The notes: a model not told the origin generated them from the letters alone. A stretch of 64,000 nucleotides of DNA from Ehretia macrophylla (GCA_037974665.1 CM075777.1:11617001-11681000); one strand, 5' to 3'; positions 23,101 to 37,113 are shown, numbered from the stretch's first letter. Translations and numbers: made by a program.

Positions 23101-23620
23101 CCTCACAACCTTTACTCGGCAATTTAGAAGCTTTAATTGAGGATATAATAGGTGTTCCAGATGATTTACGATTCCTTACTATTTCAATCATTGGTTGGTC
23201 AGGTATTTGTAGCCTAACAAGTTTGACTCTACAATCGAGTTGAACATAATATTTCCCCAACCAATCTATCCCTAATATAATTTTAAAGTCCCAAAAAGGC
23301 AATATAATCAAATCAGTAGGAAAAGTACGGCCTTCAATGCAATTATTACATGTTTTACATATAGACTCCATAATAAATTTTAGACCCATAAGTGTGTTTA
23401 CCTCAATTTTATATGGCAGTTTATCAAATTTCAAAGCAATATTTTGTGCACAGTCAGGAGTGATGAATGAATGTATGGCCCCGGAATCAATTAAAACTTT
23501 AACCGACTGATTATTAAGAAGAAAAGTACCTTCTACCACAGTAGTCGTCTCCGGCTGCTCCTCCTGATCAAGGACAAAGACTCGAGCCTGAGCTCGCTGA
23601 GCTGGGGCCACACTTGTAGC
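20170..23620 (-). pseudogene. pol remains of element A (protease, RT, RNase H, integrase, chromodomain-like end)
   Basis: Parts in minus-strand order are: retropepsin with the DSGA active-site text near 23.5 kb, reverse transcriptase with FIDD at 22,476-22,487, RNase H about 21.8-22.0 kb, the integrase zinc-binding segment near 21.3-21.5 kb, the integrase core and tail at 20.5-21.0 kb, and a basic tail at about 20.2-20.5 kb whose wording resembles the chromodomain of Tekay/Del elements. It is a fossil, broken in several places. Confidence 0.85.
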
Positions 23621-24770
23621 TCTGGTCTAACCACTCTGTCCTGAGGCCTGACCCTGAACACCTTTAAACCTGAGGTAGTCCTTGTTCCTGTGTTGGTCAC
23701 TGCCACAACCCGTACATTACTTGACTTTTTCCAACAATTATCTTCAATATGACCCTTATGTTAACAGTAATTGCACTGCTGGTTTTGTCTTGCAGCAGTG
23801 CTTCCCGTAAAGGCTCTATAAGTAGATTTAGCAGTGCTACCTTGCTGAGATCTAGTTATAATTGGTCGGGTCTGACTCTGTACCGGTCTTGACTGTGATT
23901 GAGTCTGAACAGGCCCTGGGTAACTCTGTGACTAATACTGTCTCTACTGCTGACCCTGGATGGATGTCTGAAACTGTCTCGACAACCCCTGACTCTGAGA
24001 TTGGTGGGGCCTCTTACTAGGCTAACTAGACTCAGCTAACAGCTCTGTATTGCGTTTCTGGAATCTCAATGTTGCATTAACAGCATCAGTATAAGTTGTA
24101 AACTGATGGGAAGACAAGTTAAGCTGTATATATGGCCATAACCCTGTACTAGCGCTGGCATATACTAAGAAAGTCTGTCAAATTTGGATTCATATTGAGT
24201 AACAGTCATGTTACCCTACTTCAATGTCATAAACTCTTCTTCTCTATTTTCACGAGTCACCTCATAAATGTATTTATCCCAAAACTCTCTCATGAAATCA
24301 GCCCATGTATGCTGCACATTCTCGCCATCCCATCTCAGTCTCATAGTCCGCCACTACTGCTCGGCATCACCATCAAGAAGGAACATAGCAAATGAGATTT
24401 TTCTCTCATCAGTATACTCCAGGGCATTACAAATCTTCTCTATCTGACCCAGCCATAACTCAGCCTATGTATCATCTGGCTCTCCAAGAAATCTAGTCAA
24501 GCCATGTTTTAAAAATTTCTCAAGCTGACTGTTGCTACTACTACCACCAGTAGTGCTACTACCCCAGCTCTATCACGGTCATTTTTGGGATTTCCGGCCG
24601 GATGGTTTCCTCCTTGCCTCTACTCCTCTAAAACCTGTGTTATTCTGTTGATAGCAGTAGGCATACTAGCCATAACTTGTTCATTTGTTGGTTGCAGACC
24701 CAAATCTGCTTCCTCAAAATTCTGACTTCTAGTATGACGTTGGGGCCCCAAAGATGATAACTATAATATA
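23621..24770 (-). pseudogene. gag remains of element A
   Basis: This minus-strand region between the primer site and protease shows a CCHC zinc-knuckle pattern near 23.75 kb and a Gln/Ser-rich linker, as in chromovirus gag. It is broken in several places. The limits are approximate. Confidence 0.6.
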
Positions 24771-25045
24771 AATATATTAAGACAAGTAGACAAGTAATTC
24801 ATCTAATATATCACATAAGTACAATTTCACTTAAGGCACCTTGTCCACAAAGGTCACATACAATGCACTTAATATGCAATACATTTTATACCTTTCACGC
24901 GCACACATACTCATGCTATGACATATCATTTTCACATATTCATGCATTCATAATTTCACACTTCGACAATCATGCAATAACATTTCCACCTATAGACCTC
25001 TACCCCACATACTGAGAAACTTATCCCGATTCATGCATTCTATAA

Positions 25046-25057
25046 GCTCTGATACCA
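25046..25057 (-). other. Primer-binding site of element A (tRNA-iMet)
   Basis: TGGTATCAGAGC on the minus strand lies 5 bp from the 5' LTR and is complementary to the 3' end of plant initiator methionine tRNA. Confidence 0.85.
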
Positions 25058-25994
25058 CTAAATGTCACGCCCAGACCCACCCCTACGCTAAAGGTTAAGT
25101 CCAAACCCGACAACTGGACAGAGTCTCCTCTGTACCGGGGACTATCCAGATACCTGCACTCAGAAGAATATACCACAAACAGCAATATACAACAAAATAT
25201 AATCAATATACATTCTCATGCCTTTCCATTTCAAGTTCCATAAGTGGTCCTAGACTTTACTTAGCCAAGCAAGACTATAATTGTAACTTAGACAATTCAT
25301 ACCATGCATTTTAAACTAGACAATATAAACTAGGCATTAAAACTATTACATGCCACTACCAACTATTCCTTCAAGACTTAAGATACAATCCTCCATAGAT
25401 AATAAATACATACAAGACCATTAAGGTCTCAAAATAGAATCCAAATACATAAAGTTAACATTCAACACATAGGTCACACAAGTTCTCTATCCAACCTCAA
25501 GCAGGCAACAGTCAAAGTAAAGCTTCAACTGTACTTCTTCTTCCTCAACAATCAGTTGGGGATCTACATCAGCCTCTTTTGAAACATGTTAGAAAGAGAA
25601 GTGAGCAAAACACATTTACTCAATGAGGGAGGGGATAGTTAACCGGCGAGTTTTCTAAACTACTTTCTTGAAATACAACAAGTAATCATAAGATCAAAAA
25701 ACAATACAAGATAGATAAGCCATTACACAACTAAATATTACACATTAAAAAGGATACGATTTCAATAACCCCAAACACTCCAAAGTCTTAATCACGATCA
25801 TGAACCACAAACCACGAACATGATAAATTTGTCAGCAAATCCGTATTCACTCCAGTGGGTGTACTCCGGATGTACCCCAAAAATTTACTACCCAACACCC
25901 CCTGGCGATCTCCGGACCAGGGAAGTGAGGGATTAGAGCAAAGTGATTGAACACTTACTGGCAAACCTGCTGCCGACCATTGAATGCCCAACAC

Positions 25995-25999
25995 ATCCG
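25995..25999. repeat. Target-site duplication of element B, left (atccg)
   Basis: atccg on the left and atctg at 36,702-36,706 differ by one transition, as expected after some decay. Confidence 0.75.
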
Positions 26000-27480
26000 T
26001 GATGGGTACTTAGCTTAGGATATAAAAGTTAAGATCATTTTTAAGCCAAGTTTTACTCGCAAGTACACGAGTAATTGCAGTGTAGTGTGCTTAGTGTGAG
26101 GTCGAATCCACAGAGAGGCGATTTAAAAGTTCTATAGAAAAGTGTGTGTAAATTTCCTAAGCGATTGCAGTAAATTAAATAGCGAATTGGTGTTTTGAAC
26201 TAAAACTAATGAAAAATAAAATAAAGCTAGAATTAAATTGAAGGCTAAAATATGTGAAAGCTAAAATTGAGGTTTGATCACAATTGGGAAAGGTTTAGGG
26301 ATCGGATTTCTATGCAAAGTTTTAATTCTAGGCTCGAACTTAGGATTTTCTATTTTGATGCAAAATTAGACTACAAGCCTAATAAATTAAATAATCACCT
26401 AAATCTAATTAATCAACAAGTTAGGCCTAGTTTAAAGGTGCAACGCTATCCCCAATTCCTATATCTAGCCAGAGTATAGATTTGTCCTAAAATTCTAGGC
26501 TAACGAATTAATTAACTATGTGTAGAAAAACTATGGTACAACCTATAGTTTTCACAATAAAGCTCAATTTATATATTTGATCTACCGTATGAATTCCTAT
26601 AAAACACTAGCTACAAACATAATGCAATGATAGGATAAATAATAAAGCATGTAAATCAAATATATAAAAATAGCATCAAAATATTCAAACCAAGTTCGAG
26701 ACCATAAAATTAAACTATAGCATAGTAATCCTACCCTAAACAATAATCTAGCTACGCATGTTTGACAAATTTAAATCAAAACTATGAAGAGAAATTATTA
26801 TAAACTTCGCCATAAATTAATTTAAATAAGTCAAAAAGTATTTAATTTAAATCCAATTGTATGACAAAACCTCAAACGAAAGCTGAAATCAAATAACGCT
26901 CGCTGCTCCTCTGACTCTCTATTCTTTTCTCCGCCCTGCCTTTTTTTTCTAATTTTCTCGCGCCGTCAAGCTCTCTGTTGTTTTCCTTTTCTTTTGCGCC
27001 GCGGAGCCCTCTGTGTCCCTTCTTCTTGCTGCTGCTACATTTTTTATAACAACAATTGCCACCGACCTAGCTTTGTGGGCTTGACAAAATCATTCTTGTT
27101 TTTCCTAAGTGTACTAATTGTCCACGTTGACCACAACCCTCCTTTTCCAAATCTTTTTATGCCAAGTCCATTTGGACTTGGCTCCTGTGGACCAAGTTGG
27201 CCAAGGCATATTAGCCTTGGTCAACGGTCACCTTTTGTTTTTTTTCTTGCTTTGACTTTTTTTTTCTTTAATTTCTATTCTTCAAACACAAAACTCTTCG
27301 TCGATAAAACTTGACTCCTTTTGCATCATTCAATTCTCCCTCATATTCAGCTCCAATTGTTCTTTTATTCTTTCATTCCTACATGCACAAAAACACAATT
27401 AAAGTGATCAAACTCTTCAATAAATATGAATAATTAATGATAAAATGCAAAGAAGTAGGCCCAAAAATAAAAATACATCA
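26000..27480 (-). repeat. 3' LTR of element B
   Basis: It starts tgatgggtacttagc and ends atacatca, paired with 35,250-36,701. It contains no coding region. Confidence 0.88.
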
Positions 27481-29400
27481 ACACCCACAAACCTACTTCT
27501 TGTTTGTCCCCAAGCAAGACTAGGATCTAAGTAAATCCTCAAGTTCTCAAGAGGTTACTCTAATGAATCAATCAACTCTAACAAAAGGACAAGGTTCCAG
27601 GAATGATTGATCCTATGATATAGTAGTGAAGCGAACTCATTCAGATCTCCCTCTTTGAAGGCAAAACATGTTTACTACAAGATTATACCAAATACTATTA
27701 AGTCTCCACGTAGCTAAGCAGTAAGACAACTCAATACAACTAGATCATAATACTCATGCCCTCATCGCCCTTATAATCCTCCAAACATGTCTTTCACCCT
27801 TTTATTCAACCTAAAACATAAAAATAAACACACTTCATCTCTTTTTATTAGGTGCTTGGTCCCCAAACGTTCAGCTCAATGCCCCGTGTAACAAGCTTTT
27901 GAGGTCATTAATCCCAACCACTTAAGGCTTAGGTTAATAGACTTTGAAAGGCCCCATACGTACCCTACTTGCTCGAAGTGTTGAACACCGAAACACCGCA
28001 CACCTTAAGCACATATCCCTAAAGATAGACAATGAATACAAGGATAGTGGTGCTAAGAGATAGAAGTAAAAAAAAATCTTTTTTCCTATTATTTTTCTTC
28101 TTTTTTTTGTTTTTTTTCCTTTTCCTTTTTTCATTTTTTTTACTATAAGGGCTCAGGCACATAAACATGACTACTCAAGCGAGAGCACTTATATCACAAC
28201 CACATCATATTTTATCATCTCATAACCAAGCCATAGGACCACAATAGTCTAGGCATAATCTCACAATCCCTACATCTTGGCTTCATCAAAATCAATCCTA
28301 AAAGTTCAACTCAAAACTACCTCATAAAATCAAGAACCACATACTCTACTCAATCACTTCATAAGAGCTAATCAATACGTCATCACAACTCCTCAATTAC
28401 CAGAAAATCCACACAAATCCATTAAAAAAACATAAAGATCGAAAAAAAATTCACAAATTCTCATAGTTCTCAAATTTTTCCCCAAATCAACAATAGACAC
28501 AATTAAACACCCGCACCCCCAAACCTAAAGTTTGTTTGTCCTCAAACAAATAGAATTAAAACATGCTAGGGGTATGGGAAGGGGAAAAATAACATATAAT
28601 GAGAACCCAATAGTGAAAGTGCATGAATAGAAAGCAATTAAGAGAAATAGAGGGAGTAGATGGACATACCTGAAGAGAGCAATAGTGAGAAGAAATGTAA
28701 CACTTCAAATATACGACTTTGAATTAAGCTTAAGAGGAAATAAAAAACAACAGAAGGCAAGGAAATAGGGAAATGATAAAATACAATAAAAGAATAAAAA
28801 TACATTTTTTTGTTTTTTTTTTTGTTTTTTTTGTTGGCCGACCCTATTTACATCCTCATACAAAGGCTCCAAACTCTAGGAGGCACTAAAGCTAACTCAT
28901 TACAATAATAAAGACAAGGTAGCAATTTAAATAAATAGAGATATAATGCAAATACCTTGATCCATTTAATGTTAGCCAGTAAGACAAATCTTGTGAAACT
29001 TCATAAATGAGGTTAACTAGGTACATTAAAAATGCGGAGGATAGGCCATTAATTTCAAACCACTAATGTACTCAAACCCTAGACATTTTCCCATACTTAG
29101 GAGGGAAAGCCAGGCATTATGCTTTCGGCCAATGGTTTACTTTCATAGTATCCATCCTAATTAACCCCAAGACTTCCATTACACAAGATAATCCATTTTC
29201 GAGAAAATGGTAAAGCCCACTATAACCCAGTGGAGGTCCAACTAAAAAGTTGGGAAACAGAATTAAAGAAAGTAAAATAAAATAATTATTCCTAGGTTGT
29301 CTCCTAGAAGCGCTACATTTAACGCCGACAGCCAGGCAAAGATCATTGTTCATGTAAGGTCAGAAGGGTCCCGTAGCTCTATAGATTCAACTTCATGAGA
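27481..29400 (-). other. Non-coding 3' region of element B with two polypurine-tract-like blocks
   Basis: Next to the LTR (27,481-27,515) the sense strand reads caagaagtaggtttgtgggt, the polypurine tract. A second, similar block (sense tttgaggacaaac, then tttaggtttgggggtg) lies at about 28,508-28,552. A long purine run (sense strand) fills 28,070-28,140. No envelope-like protein can be made out. Confidence 0.55.
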
Positions 29401-32400
29401 TACCAAGCTCGGATCAAGGGCATGTTTCAATCGTTGACCATTAACTGTGAGGACTCGCCCATCTTTGAGGTGATTAATTTTGATAGCCCCTGAAAGGTAT
29501 ACCTCGAGTACCTCGTAGGGTCCATCTCACCTAGTCCTCAATTTTCCTGGAAAGAACTTCAGTTTCAAGTTAAACAACCAAACCTTTTCTGAAGGGGCGA
29601 AGGTCTTGCGCATAATAGATTTATCATGGATTCTCTTCATCCCCTCCTTATAAAGCTTGGCATTCTCATAGGCTTTATAACGAAGCTCTTCCAACTCACT
29701 CAAGGCCAATTTTCTACTCTCACCTACCTTCTGCATATCAAAGTTGAGGGCTTTAATAGCCCATTACGCTTTATGCTCAAGCTCAACATGGAGGTGGCAA
29801 GCCTTCCCGCACACTAATCTATATGGAGACATGCCTATAGGAGTCTTGAAAGCTATGCGATAGGCCCATAATGCATCGTGTAAACGATATGACCAATCCT
29901 TGCAATCGGGCCTAACTATTTTTTGTAAAATGGATTTTATCTCCCTATTTGATACCTCCACTTGCCTACTCGTCTGAGGATGATATGGTGTCGCAAACTT
30001 ATGCCGGACTAAATATTTTCTCAATAATGCCTCAAGTGTCCTATGGCGAAAATGTTATCCTTCATCACTCAAAAGCACACATGGTACCCCAAACCTAGAA
30101 AAGATGTGCTCTTTAATGAATTTGACCACTACTTTGTGCTCATTGATTTGGGTTGCCACTGCCTCCGCCCACTTGGACACATAGTCCATGGCCATAATAA
30201 TGTATGTATACCCATACGAATGAGAGAAAAGACCCATGAAGTCAATGCCCCACACATCAAATATCTCACAAACTAATATGGGTGATAAAGACATCATGTC
30301 TCTCCTGGAAACAGACCCAAACTATTGACATCGTTGACATTTCTTACAAAATTGTTGGGTATCTCTGAATAGATTGGGCCAAAGAAACCATACTGAAGGA
30401 CTTTAGCAACTATCCTCTTACCTCCAAAATGGCCACCATAGGCCTCCCCACGACAAAAACTAAGGATGCTATCGAACTCCTCTTCCGACAGACATTGCCA
30501 AATATCCTGATCAGCACACACCTCGAAGAAATAGGGATACTCCCAAATAAAGTGTTTTACTTGAGCCATGAAGCGATCTTTCTCTCCCCGCCCCTAGTGA
30601 GCAGGAAACTCTCTAGCTGCCAAATAATTAACAAAATGGGCAAACCAGGGGATCCTATATGAGACAGCAAAGAGTTGTTCATCAAGGAAGGTATCATTAA
30701 AATGAAAGGAGTCGGTGGGAGATTCAAGGACTAAACGTGACAAATGGTCAGCAACAGAATTCTCACTCCCATTTTTATTTCTGATATCCAAGTTAAATTC
30801 CTGAAATAATAGTAACCACCAGATCAAACGGGGCTTAGCATCTCGTTTAGCAAATAGGTAACGCAAGGCAACAAGATCTGTATAGACTATCACATTCGAC
30901 CCTAGGATGTATGGTCTAAACTTAGCAATTCCTTTTCTGTGATGGTGTAATTCTTTTGAGCATCATCTAAGGTCTTACTAGCGTAATAGATCACATATGG
31001 AAACTTATCCCTATGCTGTCCCGAAATAGCCCCCACTACATAATCGGATGCATCATACATAATCTTAAATAGGAGGCTATAATCGGGAGGTTGAATGATA
31101 GATGCGGAGGAGAGTAAGGACTTCAGCTTCTTAAATGCCTTAGCATAATCTTCATCGAAATGAAATGGAGTATTGTGTGCTAGAAGACTGGAAAGGGGTC
31201 AAGCAATGTGGCTAAAGTCCTTGATGAAACGCCGGTATAAACTGGCATGACCAAGGAATAATCTAACGTCATGCACTATTTTTGGTGCTGGGAGTTTCTC
31301 TATCAACTCAACCTTGGCTGGGTCCACATGGATACCATCTTGAGATACAACATGACCAAGTACTATCCTTCGCCTAACCATGAAGTGACTTTTCTCCCAA
31401 CTAAGCACCAAATTCATCTTAACACAATGCTCTAAGACTAAAGAAAGGTGTATGACACACTCATCAAATGTAGCTCCAAAAACTGAGAAATCATCCATAA
31501 ATAACTCTAGAAACTTCTCAATCATATCAAAAAATATGGGCATCATATACCTTTGAAAGGTCGTTAGTGCATTGCATAAACCGAAAGTCATGCGACGATA
31601 AGCAAAGGTCCCATAGGGACAAGTAAAGGTGGTCTTTTCTTGGTCTTCAGGGAAGACCAAGATTTGATTATATCCCGAATACCCATCTAAAAAGCAATAG
31701 TAGCCCTATCTGGCTACTCTATCTAATATCTGGTCAAGAAATAGCAAAAGGAAATAGTCTTTCCGGGTCTTGGCATTGAGCTTTCTATAGTCAATACAGA
31801 CACGCGAACCAATAGTGGTGCATGTACGAATAAGCTTACCCATATCATTAAGGACTACTGTGATCCCAGGCTTCTTCGGTACCACCTACACCGGATTGAC
31901 CCATGAACTATCAGAATCAGGTAAATGATACCCGTATCGAGAAGTTTAATGACTTCTTTATAAACAACTTTACTCATGTTGGGGTTTAGTCTCCTTTGTA
32001 TCTCACGATAGGGAGTAGCACCCTCCTTTAAGTGAATTCGATGCATACACAATAAAGGGTTTATACCTCGTAAATCAGAAATGGCCCACCCTATAGCCTT
32101 CTTATGATCACGAAGGACACCTAACAATTTCTCTTCATGCTCAATGGGCAAGTCTAAAGCGATAATCACTAGGAAAGTATCATCAGGTCCTAAATAAGCA
32201 TATTTAAGATGCATAGGCAAAGGTTTAAGCTCTAAAACTGGAAGATACTCAACCGAAGAGGGATCAAAACAAATTTTGGATGGAAGGGAACTAAGAATAT
32301 CATTATCCTTATCAGGGCTCGAATCAAACACAACAGAAGTAGAAGCTACTAGCTCTTTCACAAATGAATCAGAGTCAAATTGAGCCAAAATTGTCTCAAG

Positions 32401-33060
32401 CTCTTCAAGCTCATCATCGACAGTCAACATCGAATGGGCATATTCCTCAACGTAAGGGCCGATAATATCGACCATGAAGCACTCATTCTCAGAATGTCTA
32501 CTTACGCGATTAGCTGCCTCAGCGACCCTCACTTTAATTATCATATTCCCAAAACTCAACTCAATCATCCCTGTCCTACAATAAATCACAGCATCAGTTG
32601 TGGCCATAAAATGTCTCCCTAAAAGAACTAGTGTCGCATGCCTAGTGTCTGGTCCTAGGTCCATGTCTAAGACAATGAAGTCAACGGGGAAAAAAAACTT
32701 ACCAACTCTAACTAAGACATCCTGAATTATCCCTCTAGGTCGTCTCTCAGATCGATCTACCAACTGAAGTGTAACATTTGTGGGAGTCAACTCCCCCAAA
32801 CCTAAATGTTCATATGCTGCAAATGGAATGAGATTGACACTAGATCTTAAGTCAAGTAGGGCATGGTCCACATGTTGATCTTGAATGATACATGGAATAG
32901 TGAAGGCTCCGGGGTCACTAAACTTGGGCGGAAGGCCCCTAATGCATATACTACTCACTTTCTTTGTGAGCCTCACCTTCTTCAAAATGTGGGTGGATTG
33001 ATTCTTCCTAATGCACAAGTCTTTGAGGAATTGGCATAAGTCAGTATCTACTAGACAACT
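29400..33060 (-). pseudogene. pol remains of element B (protease, RT, RNase H, integrase)
   Basis: In minus-strand order: an Athila-type protease domain near 32.5-33.0 kb (text LTPTNVTLQLVDRSE), RT with FMDD near 31.5 kb, RNase H about 30.6-31.1 kb, the integrase zinc-binding region about 30.3-30.5 kb, and the core to about 29.75 kb with [19 protein letters not shown]. The tail runs to about 29.4 kb. It is a fossil, broken in several places. Confidence 0.85.
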
Positions 33061-33779
33061 TCAATAAGAGGTAGATTTATCTTAATATCCTTCAAGTGGT
33101 CTAATACCCGAGATTTCTTATCATCTTTCCTGGGTCGCTCTAAAGCAGCAGGATAAGGCACCCTAGAAGGACTATCATCACTGTGATCTACAACCTACTT
33201 CTCATCTCTTCGTGGAGGAATGGTGTTTTGCCTAGTATCATCTATCTTATCTCCCGACTCATTTTCTACTCCCTCACCCTTATCCTCAACCTCTTTTGTA
33301 TTCCTACTATTGTCACTCACTTTCTTTGCTCCACTAGACTCACCTACTTGTTTATCTAACTTGTGACTACTCCAAAGGGTGATAACAGATTTGGCTTGCT
33401 CATGGGTGGTCTCATTGTGGACATTGTTACACTGGCCACGTAGATTCTCCACAAGCTGAGCAAGGAGCCCTCATCCCTCCTAGAAATTTGTTAGTCCAGT
33501 TACCCAAGTTGAGTTTCCAGCTTAGCAATAGATTGCTTGAAGTAACTTATCAAACTTATCATCAGACTTGGAAGGAGGAGGAGGAGTAGGCTGAAATTGA
33601 TTCCTGGGTTGAGGTTTAAAGTGAGGCCCATTAGGCACATGACAGTATCCAGGAAGATTGGATTGAGGCTTTTGCACTTGTGTCTGCGAAAATGAAGGGT
33701 CTGGATTTCTTTGACGCCAAGAGAAAGATTGATGATCTCGTCAACCAGGATTATATGTGTTTAAATATGGATTGTAATT

Positions 33780-34830
33780 ACGAGAATAACCCTGGGCAAC
33801 ACAAACCTATTCCTCAATGAATTCAGGAAATTGATAGGCAAAAGGACACCCTAGTATGGGGTGGTCCACTGCAGAACATAAGGCACAATATTGAACATTT
33901 GATGGGGCAGGTGAAGAAGTAGACCCTAAAGATATAAACTGATCAAATTTCTTGGTCAAAGCTGCCACTTGTGAGCTTAAGTCCTCATTTGAGCTTACCT
34001 CATATAATGTCCTCCTAGAAGTGGGCTTACCCATTCTATCCATTGTCAAATCTTGAAATGAATCCTTGGCAATACTGTCAAGTTGGGCCCATGCCTCATT
34101 TGGGGTGAGGTTATAAAACCCCCCATTGCTCAGTGAATTCACCATCATTTTTTGTTGTGGTGTCAACCCTCTATATAAATATTGAAGCAACTTGGGTCTA
34201 TTGAACCCATGGTGTAGGCATTAACAAATGAGTCCATTAAACCTATCACAAGTTTCATGAAATGACTCTAGATCGGACTGGGAAAAAGTCATAATGTTCT
34301 CTTGAAAAGATGATGTCTGGGCTATCGGAAAAAATCTAAACATAAATTGAGTCAACAGTTCTTGCCAATAAATAATGGCTTCCTCTTCAAGGGAATGAAG
34401 CCATTCTTTAGCTTTATCCTTAAAGAAAAGTGGGAAAAGACGCAATCGGATATTTTTTTGAGTAATATTTGGAACATGCACAGTGGTACATATCTCAAAA
34501 AATCACAAATATGTGCATGAGGATTTTCATTGCTCTTCCCATAAAATGATGGAAGTATTAATATCGTACCAGGTTTTATGTCAAAGTCCACATTGTGGAA
34601 GGTAGGTGGTCGGATAGCAATATTCGGCTGATATGTGGTTGGGAAGAAATACTGCCTAAGAGGTATATTATTAGGATCAGGATTATTGGGGACAATGGGA
34701 AGTTGGGAAACTCCAGGATCATTAGCATTTTGAAGCACATTAAGATTCTCTTCAAGGTTAGCCATGATTGTAGTTGGGACCCACTAATTCCAACGATGTA
34801 TGATTCTTTGTGGCTCGCAGTCAAAAAGTT
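33780..34830 (-). pseudogene. gag remains of element B
   Basis: The Athila gag core is recognisable by text such as IRLRLFPLFFKDKAKEWLHS and the segment on digesting many-residue helices that follows. The same region in element C is clearly homologous. It is broken. Confidence 0.75.
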
Positions 34831-35226
34831 CTAAAGGCAATCCTAAAGAACAACGTCCAAGCATACACAAAAAGTCAACCTAAGAGGAAACTAACTAAAT
34901 TGAAATGAAAACCTAAAACTATAAATAAACTATTTAGAAAAAATAATCAACTAGGAAATTAAACAGATAAATAAATAATGAAAAATAAAATAAATAAACT
35001 ACTGAATGAATAAAAAGCAATAAAATAATAAAGAAAGCAAATAAATAATTCAAGATAATTATTTAAACTAAAACAACTAATAAGATAATCTAAAAATAGT
35101 AAAGCAAAACAAGATAAACGGTTTTTTTTTTTTTTTTGTTGCAAAAGTAAACAATTAACTAATCAAATTGACTAGAACTAAAACCTAAACAAATTACTAC
35201 ACTTATCCAAAAACAATACCATGCCA
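34831..35226 (-). other. Untranslated leader of element B
   Basis: Very AT-rich sequence between the gag start and the primer-binding site. Nothing else is seen. Confidence 0.5.
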
Positions 35227-35243
35227 CCCCGGCAACGGCGCCA
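35227..35243 (-). other. Primer-binding site of element B (tRNA-Asp)
   Basis: The plus strand reads CCCCGGCAACGGCGCCA, the 3' end of plant tRNA-Asp with its CCA. The minus strand (TGGCGCCGTTGCCGGGG) is therefore its primer site, the type used by Athila elements. Confidence 0.88.
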
Positions 35244-35249
35244 AAAACT

Positions 35250-36701
35250 TGATGGGTGCTTAGCTTAGGATATAAAAGTTAATATCACTTTTAAGCCAAG
35301 TTTTACTCGTAAGTGCACGAGTGATTGTAGTGTAGTACGCTTAGTGCGAGGTCGAATCCATAGGGAGGCGACTTGAAGCTCTATAGAAAAGTGTGTGTAA
35401 TTTGCCTAAGTAATTGCAGTAAACTAAATAACGAATTGGTATTTTGTACTAAAACTAATGAAAAATAAAATAAAGCTAGAATTAAATTGAAGGCTAAAAT
35501 ATGTGAGAACTAAAATTGAGGTTTGATCATAATTGGAAAAGGTTTAGGGATCGGATTCCTATGCAAAGTTTTAATTCTAGGCTCGAACTTAGGATTTCCT
35601 ATTTTGATGTAAAATTAGACTACAAGCCTAATTAATTAAATAATCACCTAAAGCTAATTAATCAACAAGTTAGGCCTAGTTTAAAGGTGCAATTCTATCC
35701 CTAAGTCCTTTATCTAACCGGAGTATAAATTTGTCCTAAAATTCTAGGCTAACGAATTAATTAATTATGTGTAGAAAAACTGTGGTACAAAGTATAGTTT
35801 TCGCCATAAAGCTCAATTTATATATTTGATCTACCGTATAAATTCCTATAATACACTAGCTACAAGCATAATGTAATGATAGGATAAATAATAAAGCATG
35901 TAAATCAAATATATAAAAATAGCATCAAACTATTCAAATCAAGTTCGAGACCATAAAATTAAACTATAGCATAGTAATCCTACTCTAAACAATAATTTAG
36001 CTGCGCATGTTTGACAAATTTAAATCAAAACTACGAAGAGAAATTATTATAAACTTCCCCATAAATTAATTTAAATAAGTCAAAAAATACTTAATTTAAA
36101 TCCAGTTGTATGACAAAACCTCAAACGAAAGCTGAAATCGAATAAAGCTCACTGCTCCTCTGATTCTCTATTCTCTTTTCCCGCGCCACCAAGCTCTCTG
36201 TTGTTTTCTTTTTCTTTCGCACCGCGGAGCCCTCTGTTCCCCTTCTTCTTGCTGTTGCTGCATTTTTTATAACAACAATTGCCACTAACCTAGCTTTGTG
36301 GGCTTGAGAAAATCACTCTTGTTTTTCCTAAGTGGACCAATTGTCCACGTTGACCACAACCCTCCTTTTCCAATTCTTTTTATGCCAAGTCCATTTGGAC
36401 TTGGCTCCTGTGGAGCAGGTGACCAAGGCATATTACCCTTGGTCAACGGTCACCTTTTGCTTTTTTTTATGCTTTAACTTTTTTTTCTTTAATTTCTATT
36501 CTTCAAACACAAAACACTTTGTCAATAAAAATTGACTCCTTTTGCATTATTCAATTCTCCCTCATATTCAGCTCCAATTGCTCTTTTATTCTTTCATTCC
36601 TACATGCATAAAAACACAATTAAAGTGATCAAACTCTTCAATAAATGTGAATAATTACAGATAAAATACAAAGAAGTAGGCCCAAAAATATAAATACATC
36701 A
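35250..36701 (-). repeat. 5' LTR of element B
   Basis: It starts tgatgggtgcttagc and ends ataca-tca at 36,701. It is 1452 bp, homologous to 26,000-27,480 with scattered substitutions and small indels. Confidence 0.88.
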
Positions 36702-37108
36702 ATCTGCCCCGACGATATGGTTGCACAACCACGATACGATACACACGAGATAGTGTAATCAAGATAATTCCATAACATATAATCGAGAAACAACAAAGTA
36801 GGTTGTCATCGCAAACATATATAATAACAATCAAGATAACCAATAGACTATACGGACATTCAAGTTATAACCATGAACTCACGCATATCAATCATCTTCA
36901 CACAAATACCACATTTATTAACAAATGTCAATCCGATTAACAATATTTAACTCAACTGTACAAAGTTAACCTTAACTTTCTAGAAATTAACTAAGGCACC
37001 TAACGAACGAGATTACTCCAAAAGCGTACTAGGCAATTCATAATCATCAACGACCTATAAAATTCACCTCAACAACACATACACACACATTCACGGCCAA
37101 CACACACA

Positions 37109-37113
37109 CACGG
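37109..37113. repeat. Target-site duplication of element D, left (cacgg)
   Basis: cacgg on the left and cgcgg at 45,839-45,843 differ at one base. The uninterrupted 3' LTR of element A shows the original site as a continuous stretch. Confidence 0.7.

Larger units (their letters stand above)
26000..36701 (-). mobile_element. Element B: Ty3/gypsy Athila lineage, full-length outline, broken
   Basis: 10.7 kb, minus strand, LTRs of 1481 and 1452 bp (TGATGGGT...ATACATCA). The primer site matches tRNA-Asp, and gag and pol remains have Athila wording, such as [20 protein letters not shown] in the integrase and FMDDFSVFG in the RT. The coding region is broken in about ten places. No envelope-like frame is seen in the 1.9 kb between integrase and the 3' LTR, where many Athila elements have one. 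LTRs differ by perhaps 5-10 percent by eye, consistent with an age of a few million years at usual plant rates. It lies in the 5' LTR of element A. Confidence 0.88.

Noticed and set aside
27481-29400. Envelope-like gene of Athila element B
   Set aside because: Position is right, but no long frame, signal peptide or membrane segment could be made out. The same applies to element C at 50,552-52,590.
35227-35243. tRNA-Asp 3' end as a possible tRNA gene
   Set aside because: Only the last 17 bases are present, directly next to an LTR; it is a primer-binding site.
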